Below the pieces are notes generated by a model. It had not been told where the DNA came from. It did no database searches and worked only from the letters and a program-made list of their open reading frames with translations. A stretch of 64,000 nt of DNA, taken from Adenanthera pavonina (lineage: Eukaryota; Streptophyta; Magnoliopsida; Fabales; Fabaceae). Below, one piece after another: positions 33,829-46,499 of the stretch. Positions within the stretch are counted from its first letter, which is position 1; each line of letters opens with the position of its first letter. The stretch spans positions 22,120,501 through 22,184,500 of the forward strand of contig JAIVEN010000011.1 of NCBI GenBank assembly GCA_026686845.1, given 5' to 3'. Position numbers and translations under genes: made by a program.

Positions 33829-36030
33829 ATGGTGAGAGTGAAGATTCCTGGAACAGGACAAGCTGGAACTCGGCCAAAAAGGACGGTCAAATCTCAATAT
33901 GCTACAAAGGAAGGAGAGAAATCCAAGAGAAAGGCCGAACCTAGTAAAGCTACTCCTTCCAAACGCCAAAAATCTTCATCCAAGTCAGAACCTCAGAAAG
34001 CTGGGCCCTCATCTTCAAAATCTGCAGTTCCTTCGGCTGATACTGCTGCTGTGGCTTCCTCTTCTTCTACTAAATCTGGAGAGTTTGAATTGACTACACT
34101 ACCACTGTGGAGCACCCCAGAGATTCAAGAAGAGTACACTACCAAGTTTTCAAACAAAAAGGTAATCAAGCCTCATTGTGTAAATATGGAACAATTTCTG
34201 ATATCCAACAACTTTGATGCTGCAATATGGTTGATAAAATATAGAAATCTGTTGGAAATTGCTGAAAAATATGATGATGAGGTAGTGAAGACTTGGTATG
34301 CCTCTCTTAAATATAACAGCAAGAAAAGGAAATGGGAGGTCACCTTGAGATCAAGGACCATTTGGCTTGCTGATGAAACCTTCAATGAGGTATTGGAAAT
34401 CCTAGGTCAAGATGGGCTGAAAGTTGACATTACAGCCTCTGGGTATATGGATGAGGCTAGCACAGCTGACGAAGAAGGTGAGCCCTTCCTATATTACAAG
34501 GAGAGCACTATCTTGGACACCTTATTCAGAAGAAGGGAGAATAGGCCCACAATAAATCTGTTGAAGCCCACAGATCTAAGTGTACAAGTAAGGATCTTGC
34601 ACTACATAGTGTCCAGGATCATATTCAACAAGGGTGGCAGCTTCAATTTGATAACAAGGGCAGAGGCTCATTTGATGACTGCTATCATACGTGGGAAGCT
34701 GATCAATATGGGTCATATCATTCTCCAGCGAATGATAAAAGCAAGAGATCAGAGGAAGGATTCCACACTCCCCTATGCAGCAATTATTTCAAGAATCCTG
34801 CAGCATGCTAGGATTCAGCACATTGAAAAGGGGAAAGGGAAGCTCACTAAGGCCTTCAAAGAAGAAGAATTGCAAAGGATGGGCATTGAAAGAGATGAAG
34901 GATATTGGGTTGGAAAGGGAGCAGGAAAATCTGAAGATTTGTTCTTTGTTGCTGATGCATCCCTCCAACAAGAAGGCACCTCTGAGGCTCCTGGCAGATC
35001 TGTACCTCAGCCTTCTCAGCTTATTCCATCTCTATCCAGGCCTACTCACCCTCATTCCACTCCCTCCTCTCGAGCCAAGCCAACTAAGATCACTGAGCTG
35101 TTTGACAATCTGTCAACACTCATTCTCAGCATTAGGGATGAGCAAAATGCCAAATTTGCTCATCTACAAGATCAGATCCATCAGTTGGCTGTGAATATGA
35201 AGGTGGTGGCTGATGCCTATGAAGAAATTAGAAATGCAATTCCTACCACTTCAGCTCCACCTCAGCCTGGTATCCCTGAGCCTACTTTGTCTCCATCTCC
35301 TGTGCCTCCAAGTCCTTTTGAGCTGGATTCTCCTATCCCTGATATTGGTATGCAAGAGACTGAACCAACTGGCACGCCAAAGGCCTCCAACAATGAGGTA
35401 AGTCCTGGTCCACCTTTGGACTATGGCATGGAGGAAGAGGGTCTGCAGGAAACAAGCCCAATTGAGCAGAGTGAAGCAGTTGCTCAGGACTCCATCCTTT
35501 CCACCCAAGAGTCTGAGCAAGTTGAGCAGCTGGTAGCATCCATTTCTGCTTCACCATTTCTGCAATCTACACTCAATGAGGAAAGGAGCATTGTGCCTGT
35601 TATTGACTTTGCTGCTATTGCTCACAATGCCCTTCTGCTAGCTCAAAGGAGAAGGCTTGAAGAAATGTTTCCTCCTCCTGCACCAGCCTCTCCTTCTCTT
35701 GCTGATTATGGGCTGTCATAGGAACAGAGAGCTCGGCTAGCTCTTTCCAGGTAGGACATGCAAGAGCTGCTTGAGGTCTCTGATGATTCTGATGAAGAGC
35801 CTGCTGAGCCCCCTGCACCAGCTCAGCCAGAGATTCCTTTTGCTCCTGTCCCTCTTCGTGCTGTTCCTCTCACTCATATACCTCCTCCAATGGACTTTGC
35901 TGGGCTTTCTGATGATGCCAAAAAGGGGGAGAAGATAAAGCAAACTGGGACTAAGCAAGCTGGAAGATCTGCTGAGTCATCTGGGAAAGGAAAGACTTAC
36001 AGCAAGAAGTCTAAGCCAAAGAAGAAGTGA
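33829..36030 (+). pseudogene. Sirevirus third ORF (env-like position), copy C, two late stops
   Basis: This is a 733-codon frame starting at ATG 33829 and ending at TGA 36028-36030, open for the first 630 codons. TAG at 35719-35721 (Glu in A) and TAG at 35754-35756 (Gln in A) interrupt the acidic C-terminal part. The regions are a basic Lys/Ser N-terminus (1-75, possible nuclear signal), a conserved domain (about 117-365) matching the plant-transposon-protein type, a coiled-coil-like helix (about 425-472), a Pro/Ser/Glu-rich acidic stretch (470-690) and a Lys-rich tail (715-733). I see no hydrophobic membrane segment. Function is unknown. Its conservation in all three copies points to a role in the element's life cycle. 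Confidence 0.82.
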
Positions 36031-36305
36031 TGTTTTTAGGTCTTAGGCTGAATCTTCTTGTTGTATCTAGTTTTAATTGTTTTATTGTCTTTTGCTTGTT
36101 TGATGTTTTAAGAACTGATTGAAATATGTATTGCAACAATTTGTTTAAGTAAATTATGTTCTTGGTTGCAATGATTTGGGCTTTGAATCTCTTCGCTTAA
36201 TCTGTTGAAAATGATATCTTATGAACTGTAATGCATATGTTGAGGGGGAGCTTGTGTAAGCAAACCCAAGTACTAATCCAGTTTGTGAGTTGTTTTGTCA
36301 TCATC

Positions 36306-36319
36306 AAAAAGGGGGAGAA
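36306..36319 (+). other. Polypurine tract of copy C
   Basis: AAAAAGGGGGAGAA abuts the 3' LTR. Further tracts lie at about 35920 (inside ORF3) and 36242 (GAGGGGGAG). Confidence 0.92.
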
Positions 36320-38081
36320 TGTTGGATCAAGAGTTTTGATGATTCCTAACCAACACTCAAGAGCTTGGATTGAAGATATCAAAGGAGATCAAAGCTGTTT
36401 CAAGTGAAGATTTTCTGAGTATTTGCTATTAGATCTTTTGTAGGATCTTTAGTTTCTGTTTAGATTGGGTAAAAGATTTTGATTTGAGAAAAAGACATTT
36501 TCAAACCTTGATTTAAAGTTAAATCTTTACTTATTTAAAAAATACTCACAAACAGACGAAGTTTGAAAGTATAACTTAACTGTCAAGTTGGAAATTTGAA
36601 CTTTGCTTTTGCAAATTCGAATTTCAAGCTAAAACTGAATAAGTCTGGAGAGGTGTCCCTCTGTCAGACAAATTTTGGTCCTTTAAAATTTGAATTTTCA
36701 TCAAGTCTGAAAGAAGCCTTTTTGTGACAGACGAACTTTGACTTAGCAACATTCGAATTTTCATCTTAATCAAGGGAGCTACTTTGTGACATTCGAATTT
36801 CACTCTTTCAAAATTCGAATTTAAGACAAAATGCAATTTGTGAAAACCAAAGAAATTCGTCTGAAACTTTGCTAAAATTCATCTGAAATCAAGAAAAAAC
36901 TAAGTTTGAAAAATACTCTCTGACAGACGAACTTTGACTTAGCAACATTCGAATTTTCATCTTAATCAAGGGAGCTACTTTGTGATATTCGAATTTCACT
37001 CTTTCAAAATTCGAATTTCAGACAAAACAAAACTTGAGAAAATAGAAGAAATTCGTCTGAAAGTTTGATAAAGTTCATCTGAGATTAAGAAAGATTTAAG
37101 TCTCAAAACTGGTATCTGACAGACGAATTTCACTCTGCCAAAATTTGAATTTCAAAGAAAATGAACTACGGTGCCTATTTGAACGTTCAACGGACAGACG
37201 AATTTTGGGCATCCAAAATTCGAATTTCGAGGGTATTGTAGAAAATTGAAAACACTGTTCACGATTTACAGAAAAACTTTCTTCTTGAAAATTCGTATGT
37301 CACATTGTGAAAATATTTTATAAGTTTCAAAATTTGAATTTCACTCTATGGACAGACGAACTTCGTATTTTAACGTTGGAAGCTTTAACCTTCGGTTCCC
37401 TCGAAATTCGTCTGTTGGCCAACCAAAATTCGAATTTCAGTATGTCAGAAACATTAAATGCGGTTGGTAAACGGATAGTTTTTCAGAGTAACCGTTGGAT
37501 AACTTCCCCAATGGATAGATTTAGTCTCTAACGGATAGTTGAGACCTAAAACTATAAATATAACATCATTTGAAGTTGTGGGTAACGAATCAAGTAGAAT
37601 TTTCATCTCAAAAGCTTTTACCCTTCCAACTTCATTATTTGTACTTAAACCTTCATATCTACTCTATTCAAGAGAGTTATTCATTTGTAAACAATCTACT
37701 CTTCATCTGAAAGATAGATTTACTTGTGAGGGGTATTCACAAGGGGATTAGGAAGCACTTAGAGAAAGTGCTTAGAGAGTTTGAGAGAGCTCAGAACAGA
37801 GCATACTTGTGTACTATGGCTTTAGCAAGAAGCCCATTGAAATTCTTACTGGATAGTGGATAAATCTCAAGAGGTGTCTTGGGGACTGGATGTAGGTCAA
37901 GTGGATAGACCGAACCAGGATAAATCACTGAGTTTTCTCCTCCTTATCTCTACTTTTCAGCTTGCTCTGTTTTACACGTTGTTTTCATTATACTGTGATA
38001 TCTTCACTTGCTTTGCTTTGTGCAGAAAAATTTCAATCTTCCCAATTCACCCCCCCTCTTGGGAAGTCAGCCTTGCTAACA
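36320..38081 (+). repeat. 3' LTR of copy C
   Basis: This is a 1762-bp LTR. Compared with the 5' LTR it has lost 22 bp net near 37593, about 35 bp after the TATA box (37552-37560). It keeps the perfect TAACCGTTGGA at 37489-37499. It ends TTGCTAACA, followed by GGATA. Confidence 0.95.
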
Positions 38082-38086
38082 GGATA

Positions 38087-40572
38087 CTCTGTTTCAAATA
38101 GAGTTCCCCTGCTCAAATCAATACTGGTCATCTTGTTCATAATTATGCCATAACTCATATAATAAACTTTATAAACCTCATGCATCAACATTTATTGTTC
38201 TAAATCCACACATAACTTCATAAGCGGACTTTAAGGAACATAATCATGTATAATTACAGAATTCCATCTCATACATACATGATACATATTTTCTCAACTT
38301 AACATTATAACTTGCAAAATCAAGTAATTCTCCATCATCTTCTTCATTTCCCTTGCATTTGTTTGAATACTTCCATGTCCTTGCCCTAGCATAGTTAATA
38401 TTTGGAAAGGAATGAGATTCAAAAAATCTCAGTAGTTACACCCAATTATGCATTCACATCATCATATCATTTCATATAATCATCAATGAAAATCATACTT
38501 CATATTATGCCATACAATTCCATAAAAATTTTGACATGGTAACACTTTGTAAAATGGATATCCTAGGGTCATAAAACCATTCAAACATTCAGCCAACAAT
38601 GAAAATACATCATAAAGCATTCAAGTAACTATAGGGCATAGTCATGTTATCATGGAAATAAAGTATGACAACATTAAGCATATAGGAAAAATAACTACCT
38701 TCTTGCTTTCCAATGTTCTCCAAACTTTGTGGACACTTCTATTGATCTTAAAACACTTCTTGGAACCCTATTACATCATAAAATGATACCAAGAGCCACT
38801 GATTCATTAGACTCATTCACAAAGTGGCATATTGAACTTAAAATTCCATTTTGTTCTCCTTTGAGCTTTTCTTGTACAACATACTTGTATCTACCTATTT
38901 TGGACCCAAGGAATCCATTTTTGGGGTCAAAATCATGAAATCTACTTTCCTTTTTAAACCCTAAATAGGCAGAAAATTTGAGAAATTTGTAGAAAAACAA
39001 CTACCCAATTAATTTGCAATCTAATGGTATATCCTTAATCCTTGAAGCCAATACATCACTTTTCATGGTTTGATTTTCATGGCTTCATTTTTTCTCTCTA
39101 CTCTCTCTCTAGGCAGAACATTTCAGAGGGAAAATGGGGAGAAATACTTCATGAAACATCATAATACTCAAGTATGTACAAGAGGATAACCATAGAAATC
39201 TACCTTGAGAGTTTGAGGACCCAACTTGGCTTTTTCTTCTTCCTTTTCTCCCTAGGTGTTCCACGGCTTCTTTATCTCATTCTCCACTGGTTAAGCGTGC
39301 TTTATACGTGAGGGAGATGAAGTGTTATAGTTTTAAATGATAATTATGTCATCTAATTAGCTAATTAAATTTTCTATCTCTTTTTATTTACTTTTTCTTC
39401 TAAAAAGCTTTTTAAAAAATTTCACATGTGTCCATCAAGTGATTCAGACGTGGCTCACCTTAATTTTTAGCCAAAAATTTCATAATAAACTTTAATAGAT
39501 CAAAATACTCTTCACCAATTAAATTTACCCGTACCGATTAAGTATTTTTGCTAAACTTGTCCTTAAATTGGTACAAGATTATCCAACAATTGCTTTTAGT
39601 CCAAAATTATTATCTAGACCCAAAATATATTTTATTAAGGTCCAATCATTGTCCTTGAATTAGTACTGCCTTTTCCTGCAGTCTAAATGACCTTTATCGG
39701 GTAAAATATTAATATTAAACCCTAATTACCCAATAAATATTATTTTGATCTTAATAAATTTCATACTATATTTCATTGGGTCTAACTCATTAAAAGCTTC
39801 ATTTTGAATATAATTTCTCATATTTACAAAAATGCCCTTGACCTGGGGCTAATTTATAATTCTTGAAACTTTTAGGTCCTTTTTCGTAATTTTTCCCAAA
39901 CTTCTTTCTCCTTCCCCTTTCACGTTGAAAACATTCTTAAGGGGCTAAATTGTAAAAATTATTGATTCTTGGGCCCCAAATATAATTTTCTCATTTTTCC
40001 ATTTAACTAGGAAGAATGACATATTTGCTCTTCTTCATACTTAATGGTATTTCTCCATTTTTCTCAATTCCTTTTACATTTTATGATGTCAGCTTTTTCA
40101 TTTTTGGGCATTCAATTCATTATTCACATTTTACTTCTAATGTGGGAAATGACCGTTTTACCCTTGAACCTGGTCAAAATGTAATTATTCATTCTTTTAG
40201 GCACTTTCTTGTAATTTTACCCAAAGGCCAATTTTTTATTATTTCTTTTTCACTATTCATATTAATTTCAAATTGGTCTATCTCTTAACATGGACCTCCC
40301 GGGAGTGCAATACTTATACCGTTGCGTTCAGCTTGGAGCAGGCTTTCATTCAAGTGGTATATTGCATATTTTCCGGGGTAAGTTCTGGAATTAATTTCTA
40401 CTAAGGATCTTATGAAAAATTAATTCCAATTAAGGACTGAACATAACTTCTTTAGAAAATTAGATGAGAAATTAATTCTTTCTAAAGCCCAATTATATAT
40501 AGTCTTTTCATCTCGCCTTGTTTCTCATCTTTTATTCATTCTATAACATCCCATAAAAATAGGGATATTACA
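38087..40572 (-). repeat. Second part of solo LTR H
   Basis: It continues H after copy C. Its outer end (GGGATATTACA on the plus strand) is the LTR start on the minus strand. Stretches such as AAAATCTCAGTAGTTACACC (38425 area) and AATGACATATTTGC (40014 area) have counterparts in K near 61545 and 63105. No gene is seen. Confidence 0.7.
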
Positions 40573-41921
40573 TTTTGGGTTTGTTTCTGGTTTGTTTTGG
40601 TGAACTTTTGCATTGAGGACAATGCAATGTTTGAGTGTGAGAAAGGGATATTTTAGTAGTTGAAAATATGTTTGTTTTGTTTTGTTTTGTTTAAAGAAAA
40701 TAAAAAAATTGAAAAAATTTTCAAAATTTTTTTTTTAATATTTGGTGTAAAGTTTGCAACTTAGAAGTGATCTTTGTCTTAAAATGATTAGTCTTGATGA
40801 GTAATTTAATATGAATTAAGTTGTTTGAATTAAATGGCAACTTGGTTAGTTTAGAATTTGACAAGTGAATGGCCTATGAACCTAGTAAGGATTTGAGCCT
40901 TAAATGAAATTATCTTTCATGTGTGTACCCTTATCTATTCTTTAATCTAGAACTTGGCTTGGATCTTATTTGAGGCTACATTTGTATTCATTTACATGAT
41001 GGTGAGATAATTAAGGCATCCATTTTGAATTACCATTTCCATTTACCGATTTCCTTCTTAACTTAAGCCATTGCTTTTCCACCATTTTCTTGAGCCTTTT
41101 GTTCTTTAATGCCTAACCCTTTTGTAATCAAGATCAAGAACAATAAAACTAATTCTAATTACACCTTAGGAAGTAGAGAGCATCTTACTTACATTCCATT
41201 TGTGTATTGTATTACTTTGGGACAAAGAAAGTGATTAGAAAATTAAAAAAAAGAGAGAAAAGAGTTAAAAAAAATAGTGAATAAAAGGGGTTGAGATAGA
41301 GTGTAGAACGCCCTCAACTGTAAGAGAATTGTAAAATAAAAAAGGAAAAAAAGAAAAAAAATAAAAATAAGTCCCAAGGTTTACATTCCTTGCATTGTCA
41401 TTCATATATGCTAGTATGGTGTTTCTTAAATTCTTAAGGTGTGATTTGCTTGTTCTACTATCTCATTTCATCCTTTTTCACGTCATTTCATTTTGCATTT
41501 CTTATTTTTGCTTCTTTTCATCCATATTTGAGCCTAATGAAAGTTATTTTGATCATTATTATGCATTTGATTTATGAGTAATGAAGAACTTAGATCTTTG
41601 CCAAGCCTATGGAAAGAAGTTTAGATAGGGATGTTATAAGTGTAAATACAAACCTAAACACTAAGTGGAGAGAGCTATACACTATATCTAGTGAGAGGCC
41701 ATTTGCTTTGGAAAATACCTAGGTTAAACAATTTTGCCATGAGGTTTGGAAACTTGATTTGTGTTAGATTACTTTGATAGATTAAACGTGGATAGATTTA
41801 GGTTGTTTCTTGTTTGTGAATTCTTATGCCCTTCTTAGTTTTTTCTTTACTTTTCTTTGTTTTTCCTTCGTTCTTTGATTTGTTTTGCCCAGGAGCACAA
41901 AAGCTTCAATGTGAGGGAAAT
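40573..41921 (+). other. 3' interior of the Athila-like element E1, with polypurine tract
   Basis: It is AT-rich and noncoding. The phrase GGACAATGCAATGTTTGAGTG near 40617 and the purine tract GTGAGGGAAA at 41911-41920 before the LTR are typical of the 3' interior of Athila-type elements. A low-complexity A-rich stretch lies at about 41230-41370. No env-like ORF remains. Confidence 0.6.
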
Positions 41922-44511
41922 TGATAATCATAAATTTTCATTATTTTTATTCCCCTTATTTAAGAATTTTAAATATTGAATTTTGGCTAATTTTGTGTAA
42001 TTTAAATGATATTTAGATAGTTAGCCTTAATTTGTAATAAATGAGAATTTTAGGATAATTTTCAGAAATTAAGCTTTAATTTAGATTATTTTTACTTTCC
42101 AAATTATTCCAAGAATTTAATTCTTCCATTTTATTTTATTTAATAATTCTCAATGTGATTATAGGTCATTTATAGTTTAATTATGATTAAGAAAATATTT
42201 CAGAATTGACCCATTTATGGACAAAATTGTTAAAGAGTTTGGAAATTTGTTTTTAGTATTTTATTTCTTTTATTTTTATCATTTTGAATCATAATTTTCC
42301 TCCAAATTGAACTTCAACTTTATCCAATAATTAATTTAATTTCCTTGAACTAAAATTTAATCTGCATTTATTTAATTGGAAACACGATATATCTGATGTA
42401 ATATTTTCTTCTAGGTTATGGTCCATGGAGATTAAAATTTTGAAGGGGTATTTTGGTTATTAGAATGGAGAAATTTTATGAAAAATTTATTTTCTCATCT
42501 TTCTCATTTTTCTTATCTTTAATTGTTCATTTTATCTGTCTTTATTTTAATTGATTTTTGTAGCATTTTTTTACTTCATTTCTGCGGAACCAACCACGCT
42601 CATTGCAATTTTTAACACGCCCTTTGCAATTTTTACTCTCTGAATTCGAAAGCCCTTCGTCCTCTCTCATTCAGAGGTGGCCGCTCATTTTTATTTGGCT
42701 TTTGGGTTTGTTCTTTCATCAGTCTGAAGGAATATCATGAAGCCACCTTCAATTCTCATCAAATCTCCATTAGTTTCTTCACTTCAATCATAAATTTGTC
42801 CATTATTCTTCATCCTACACACTTCCCTTGCATCAATTTCGTTGGTTTCTCCATTTTCACATCTCCTTAAGTCTTGACTGTGGAGCATTTTTTTTTTTAC
42901 AAGTTCCTGGAATTTTGTCAACAACCAAAGGAAATTGGCTTCTATCATCTCATTCAAGTATTTGTAGTGATTTGCTGTCTTTCTGGTTATGGACGAAATC
43001 TAGACCTTCTTACCTCACCTTGAACTCAAGGTTTCAACCATGAAAGCTTGAAGTAGTTTGTGGTCCTAGCTTGATGTGGGTGATAGCATGAAGACTTGGA
43101 GTTTTGTAGGCATCTAGGGAGGCTAATTCTCACCTCTGTCCTACTTTTTATGTCAATTTTGTTGATATTTAGATTAGGTTCAGATTTGGACAATTAATGG
43201 AATTGATGTATTTAGGTTGATTTTAATATGGATTATGCATTGGAATGTTGAAACCTATGTAAGAGGATGAAGTGCTGTTGAAATTGGTTTGTTATTCAAT
43301 GAAATTGTTTTGTTCAATTGATTTTCCAGCTGTTGTACCCTTTAATTATCATTGGTTTAGTTATATCTAATTTGATGATTTATGAGCTTGATAGACCTAC
43401 TTTTGATGGTTAATGGGTTTATGAAGTGAGAAATCAAGTTGTTTTAATTGTTGGCAAATGGCAAAATTCATTGAGCATGGCTACATTATCCAATTCTTCA
43501 AACTAGTTTGCATAACTTTCATGCCTTTTATGCGTTTGTCAAAATGCTTAAGTCATTGGTATATGATTAAAGTTAATTTGGTCAGTCACATTGTTACAAA
43601 GGTTGTTTAAGGTTCTTGAATTGAATGGTTATGCATGCTAGTTTCAATCATTGTCTCCCTGGAAATCATATTTAAGTCTCATGATTGTCATCTTCCATAT
43701 TCATGTTATGAACCACATTCATTCATATATATTTCTGCATTTTAAGTGTGGTATTTTCATTCATTGTTTTTAGGCTTACTGTGTTCATCTTAGTTCCTTG
43801 TTGTTAACTTATTTTGCACTGTTTAGTTTTAAGTTTGTCTCGTTTATTGCATTACATTTGGTCCTAAAACCCCCCTCAAGTAAATCTTAGGCATTGCATT
43901 GCATAAATTAATTTTCCAATATCTTACATTAGTACTTAGGCATATCAGCAAATACCTAGCTTGCATTTAAGTGCATTTAGTTTTAATTCTAGTTAGGCTA
44001 AGTTCATTCAATTTAATTACTTTCCATACATCAAATACATCAACTATCATTCCATATTTGCTTAATCAATCACTTTTTCACTTAAACTCCATTCATTCTA
44101 CTCACATTTTTTTTAAATTAGCCTTTAACTAGATTAAGCTAACTTTTTTTATTTCCATAATCATGTTTGCATTTAGCTCCCTTTGTATTTAGGATTTAAT
44201 TAAGTCATAGCATTTAATTAACTTGTGTTAGTTCGTGATTACATAACATCCATATTGCATTCATATAGTTTTCTTTCATCCTTAAGCATACTTTTCAATC
44301 ATAAAAATTCAATAAAAAAATAGAATAAAATATTAGATTAAAATATTCATTATTTATGATTTCTTTGCATCTTATCTTAGGTTCATTGCATCTAATTCAT
44401 CAATCACTCAAGTTCTAGCATCATTATTCCCTTCGATGAGAAATGACCTAGGTAGACACCACTACATTGCATTAATCATTATTTAATTGGAGCGGCATGA
44501 CACTCTTATCA
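41922..44511 (+). repeat. LTR of Athila-like element E1
   Basis: It starts TGATAATCATAAATT after the polypurine tract and appears to end CTCTTATCA (TGAT/ATCA termini), about 2.59 kb. The last 590 bp are the reverse complement of the E2 5' LTR (52893-53395 and 58397-58490). The first 900 bp match L from 59581. No gene is seen. Confidence 0.7.
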
Positions 44512-44695
44512 AGACCTAAATCCTACAAGGGAATAAGGTCTAGGGAATCAGAATTAGGCCCCATGGAGGGAATGTGTCATATCTAAATAGTTAAAAGATT
44601 TCAGAAAGTTCAAACCTCCTGCTTTTGAAGGAAAGATAGACCATACTATAGCTAAGGAGTGGATTGAATAACTAGAGACCATTTTTGAAGTGATC
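44512..44695 (+). pseudogene. Fragment of a gypsy gag
   Basis: Around 44598-44690 the plus strand reads as DFRKFKPPAFEGK...AKEWIE, stop, LETIFEV. This matches the start of the Del/Tekay/Reina-type gag domain (FRKLxPPxFxGxxDPxxAExWL). One in-frame stop (TAA) is present and there is no LTR or other context. It directly abuts the broken integrase end of E2. Confidence 0.55.
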
Positions 44696-46499
44696 ACTAC
44701 CTATATGCCAAAGGTCTGGATCATCCCATATATAATGCCTAGTCTAACTCTTAAATCTATCTAATTGATGCTTACTCATATATGAAGGCAAAACAGATGT
44801 AGTAACATAATTAGTAATATCAGCATACCAAGGCACAAGCACATCAATAACACACAATCTATCATCTGGAAAGTCATCAAAGGGAAAAGAATATTATCAC
44901 CATAGGCAAGTCAATCCTACTCAGGTGGTTAGCAACTAAGTTTTCTACTCCCTTCTTATCTCAAAACTCCATATCAAACTCTTGGATAAGTACAACCCAT
45001 CTGATTAATCTAGGCTTAGAGTTTGGCTTCCGGAATAGATAAATAATAGCTGAGTAGTCTGCGAAGACTACCACCTTTGTATGAAGAATATAAGATAAGA
45101 ACTTCTCAAGCCCATATACAACTACATACAACTCTTTCTCAATCATTGTGTAATTTGCCTGGGTTGCATCAAGTGTCATCGAAGCATAACCGATCACATG
45201 CTGTCACTTCTCCACCCTCTATGCAAGTACTACTCCCAGTACAAAATCTGAAGCATCACATAACAACTCAAAAGGAAGAGACCAATTAGGGAGCTAGATG
45301 ATGGGTGGGATAGTCAATCTCTTCTTCAACTCGTCCCAAGCTTCCCTACAAAAAACATCAAACACAAAAGGAACATCTTTTGTAACAACTTAGACAATGG
45401 CAAAGCAATCTTACTGAAATCCTTAATGAACCGTCTATAGAAACTAGCATGCCCAAGAAATGATCTCACATCTTTCAAACACTTGGGATAAGGCAATGAT
45501 GCAATGATGTCAATCTTAGCTCTATCTACCTCAATCCCAGCATGTGAAACAACATGACCCAAGACAATCCCCTCTTAACCATAAAATGACATTTCTCAAA
45601 ATTAAGCACAAGGTTCATGTTAAAGCAACGTGCAAGTATCCTATCCAAACTATCAAGACATGTATCAAATGAGTCACCATAAATAGTAAAATCATCCATG
45701 GATACTTCCATGCACCTCTCAAAAAAATTAGAAAAAATGGAAACCATATAGTGCTGAAATGTATCAGGAGCATTACATAATCCAAATGGCATGCAATGGT
45801 ATGCAAATGTACCAAAAGGACAAGTAAAGGTAGTCTTCTCTTGGTCCTCAGTAGCTATGCAAATTTGGAAATAATCACTGAATCCATCTAAAAAGCAATA
45901 ATGTGATCTACCAGCAAGTCGCTCAAGCATCTGATCAATGAAGGGAAGGGGGTAATGATCTTTCCTTGTTACACTGCTTAACTTCCTATAGTCAATGCAA
46001 ACCCTCCAATTATTTTGGACTCTATTGGGAACTAGCTCACCCTTATCATTGCACACAACAGTTAAACCAGTCTTTTTAGGAACAACCTGTATAGGACTAA
46101 CCCACTCATTATCAGAGATAGGATAGATAATACCTACAGAAAGAAGTTTCATAACCTTTTTCTTTACCACATCTAAGATCAAGAGGTTTAAGAGTCTCTA
46201 CGGCTGTCTCACTGGTCATGCACCATCCTCAAGCAAAATATGGTGCATACACACATCAAAGCTAATCCTTAGTATGTCAGCAAGAGTCCAACCAATAGCT
46301 CTCTTCTTCTTCTCAAGACCTCTAAGAGACGACTTTGCTCATCTGTTGCTTTGTCTTTGGCCACTATCACTAGTTATCTCTCATTCTCCTCCAAATATAC
46401 ATACTTCAGAGTGTCAAGTAAGGGCTTCATCTCCAAAGTGGGGGCTTGCACCACTAAAGGCACAAGTAGCTGAAGGACTAACTCATCCGTACTAGCAAC
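44696..46499 (-). pseudogene. pol: Athila pol remnant: RT, RNase H and start of integrase
   Basis: Reading leftwards: LELKPLL-like linker near 46440; RT core (46182 to 45526) with VVKKKVMKLLSVGIIYPISD, WRVCIDYRKL, DHYPLPFIDQMLERLAG and SMDDF as the catalytic motif; the thumb region (YPKCLKDVRSFLGHASFYRRFIKDF); RNase H (ATQANYTMIEKELYVVVYGLEKF, SKPRLIRWVVLIQEFD); then NHLSRID and PWYADITNYV, the usual N-terminus of Athila integrase, breaking off near HYIWDDPDLW. Several stops and frameshifts separate the pieces. It resembles Athila polyproteins closely enough to be confident of the family. Confidence 0.88.

Larger units (their letters stand above)
26054..38081 (+). mobile_element. Sirevirus copy C: complete, nearly intact, with TSD
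   Basis: This is a complete 12,028-bp element inside LTR H, with perfect target duplication GGATA at 26049-26053 and 38082-38086. The two LTRs look nearly identical by eye apart from a 22-bp net deletion in the 3' copy. The coding regions have only four premature stops and no frameshift that I found. This is the youngest-looking full element in the window. Confidence 0.96.
25218..40572 (-). mobile_element. H: solo LTR of a Tekay/Del-like gypsy family, split by copy C
   Basis: Read on the minus strand it begins TGTAATATCCC and ends GGTGTTGCA. Its total length without copy C is about 3.3 kb (25218-26053 and 38087-40572). A perfect 5-bp duplication TTTTG flanks it at 25213-25217 and 40573-40577. 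K (60408-63199) is a related copy in the same orientation. No gene is seen in it, and no internal region is present, so it is a solo LTR. The family name rests on the TGTAATATCCC start and is tentative. Confidence 0.75.

Noticed and set aside
33829..36030. ORF3 as a true envelope glycoprotein
   Set aside because: No signal peptide, membrane segment or Cys pattern was seen. Only its position is env-like.
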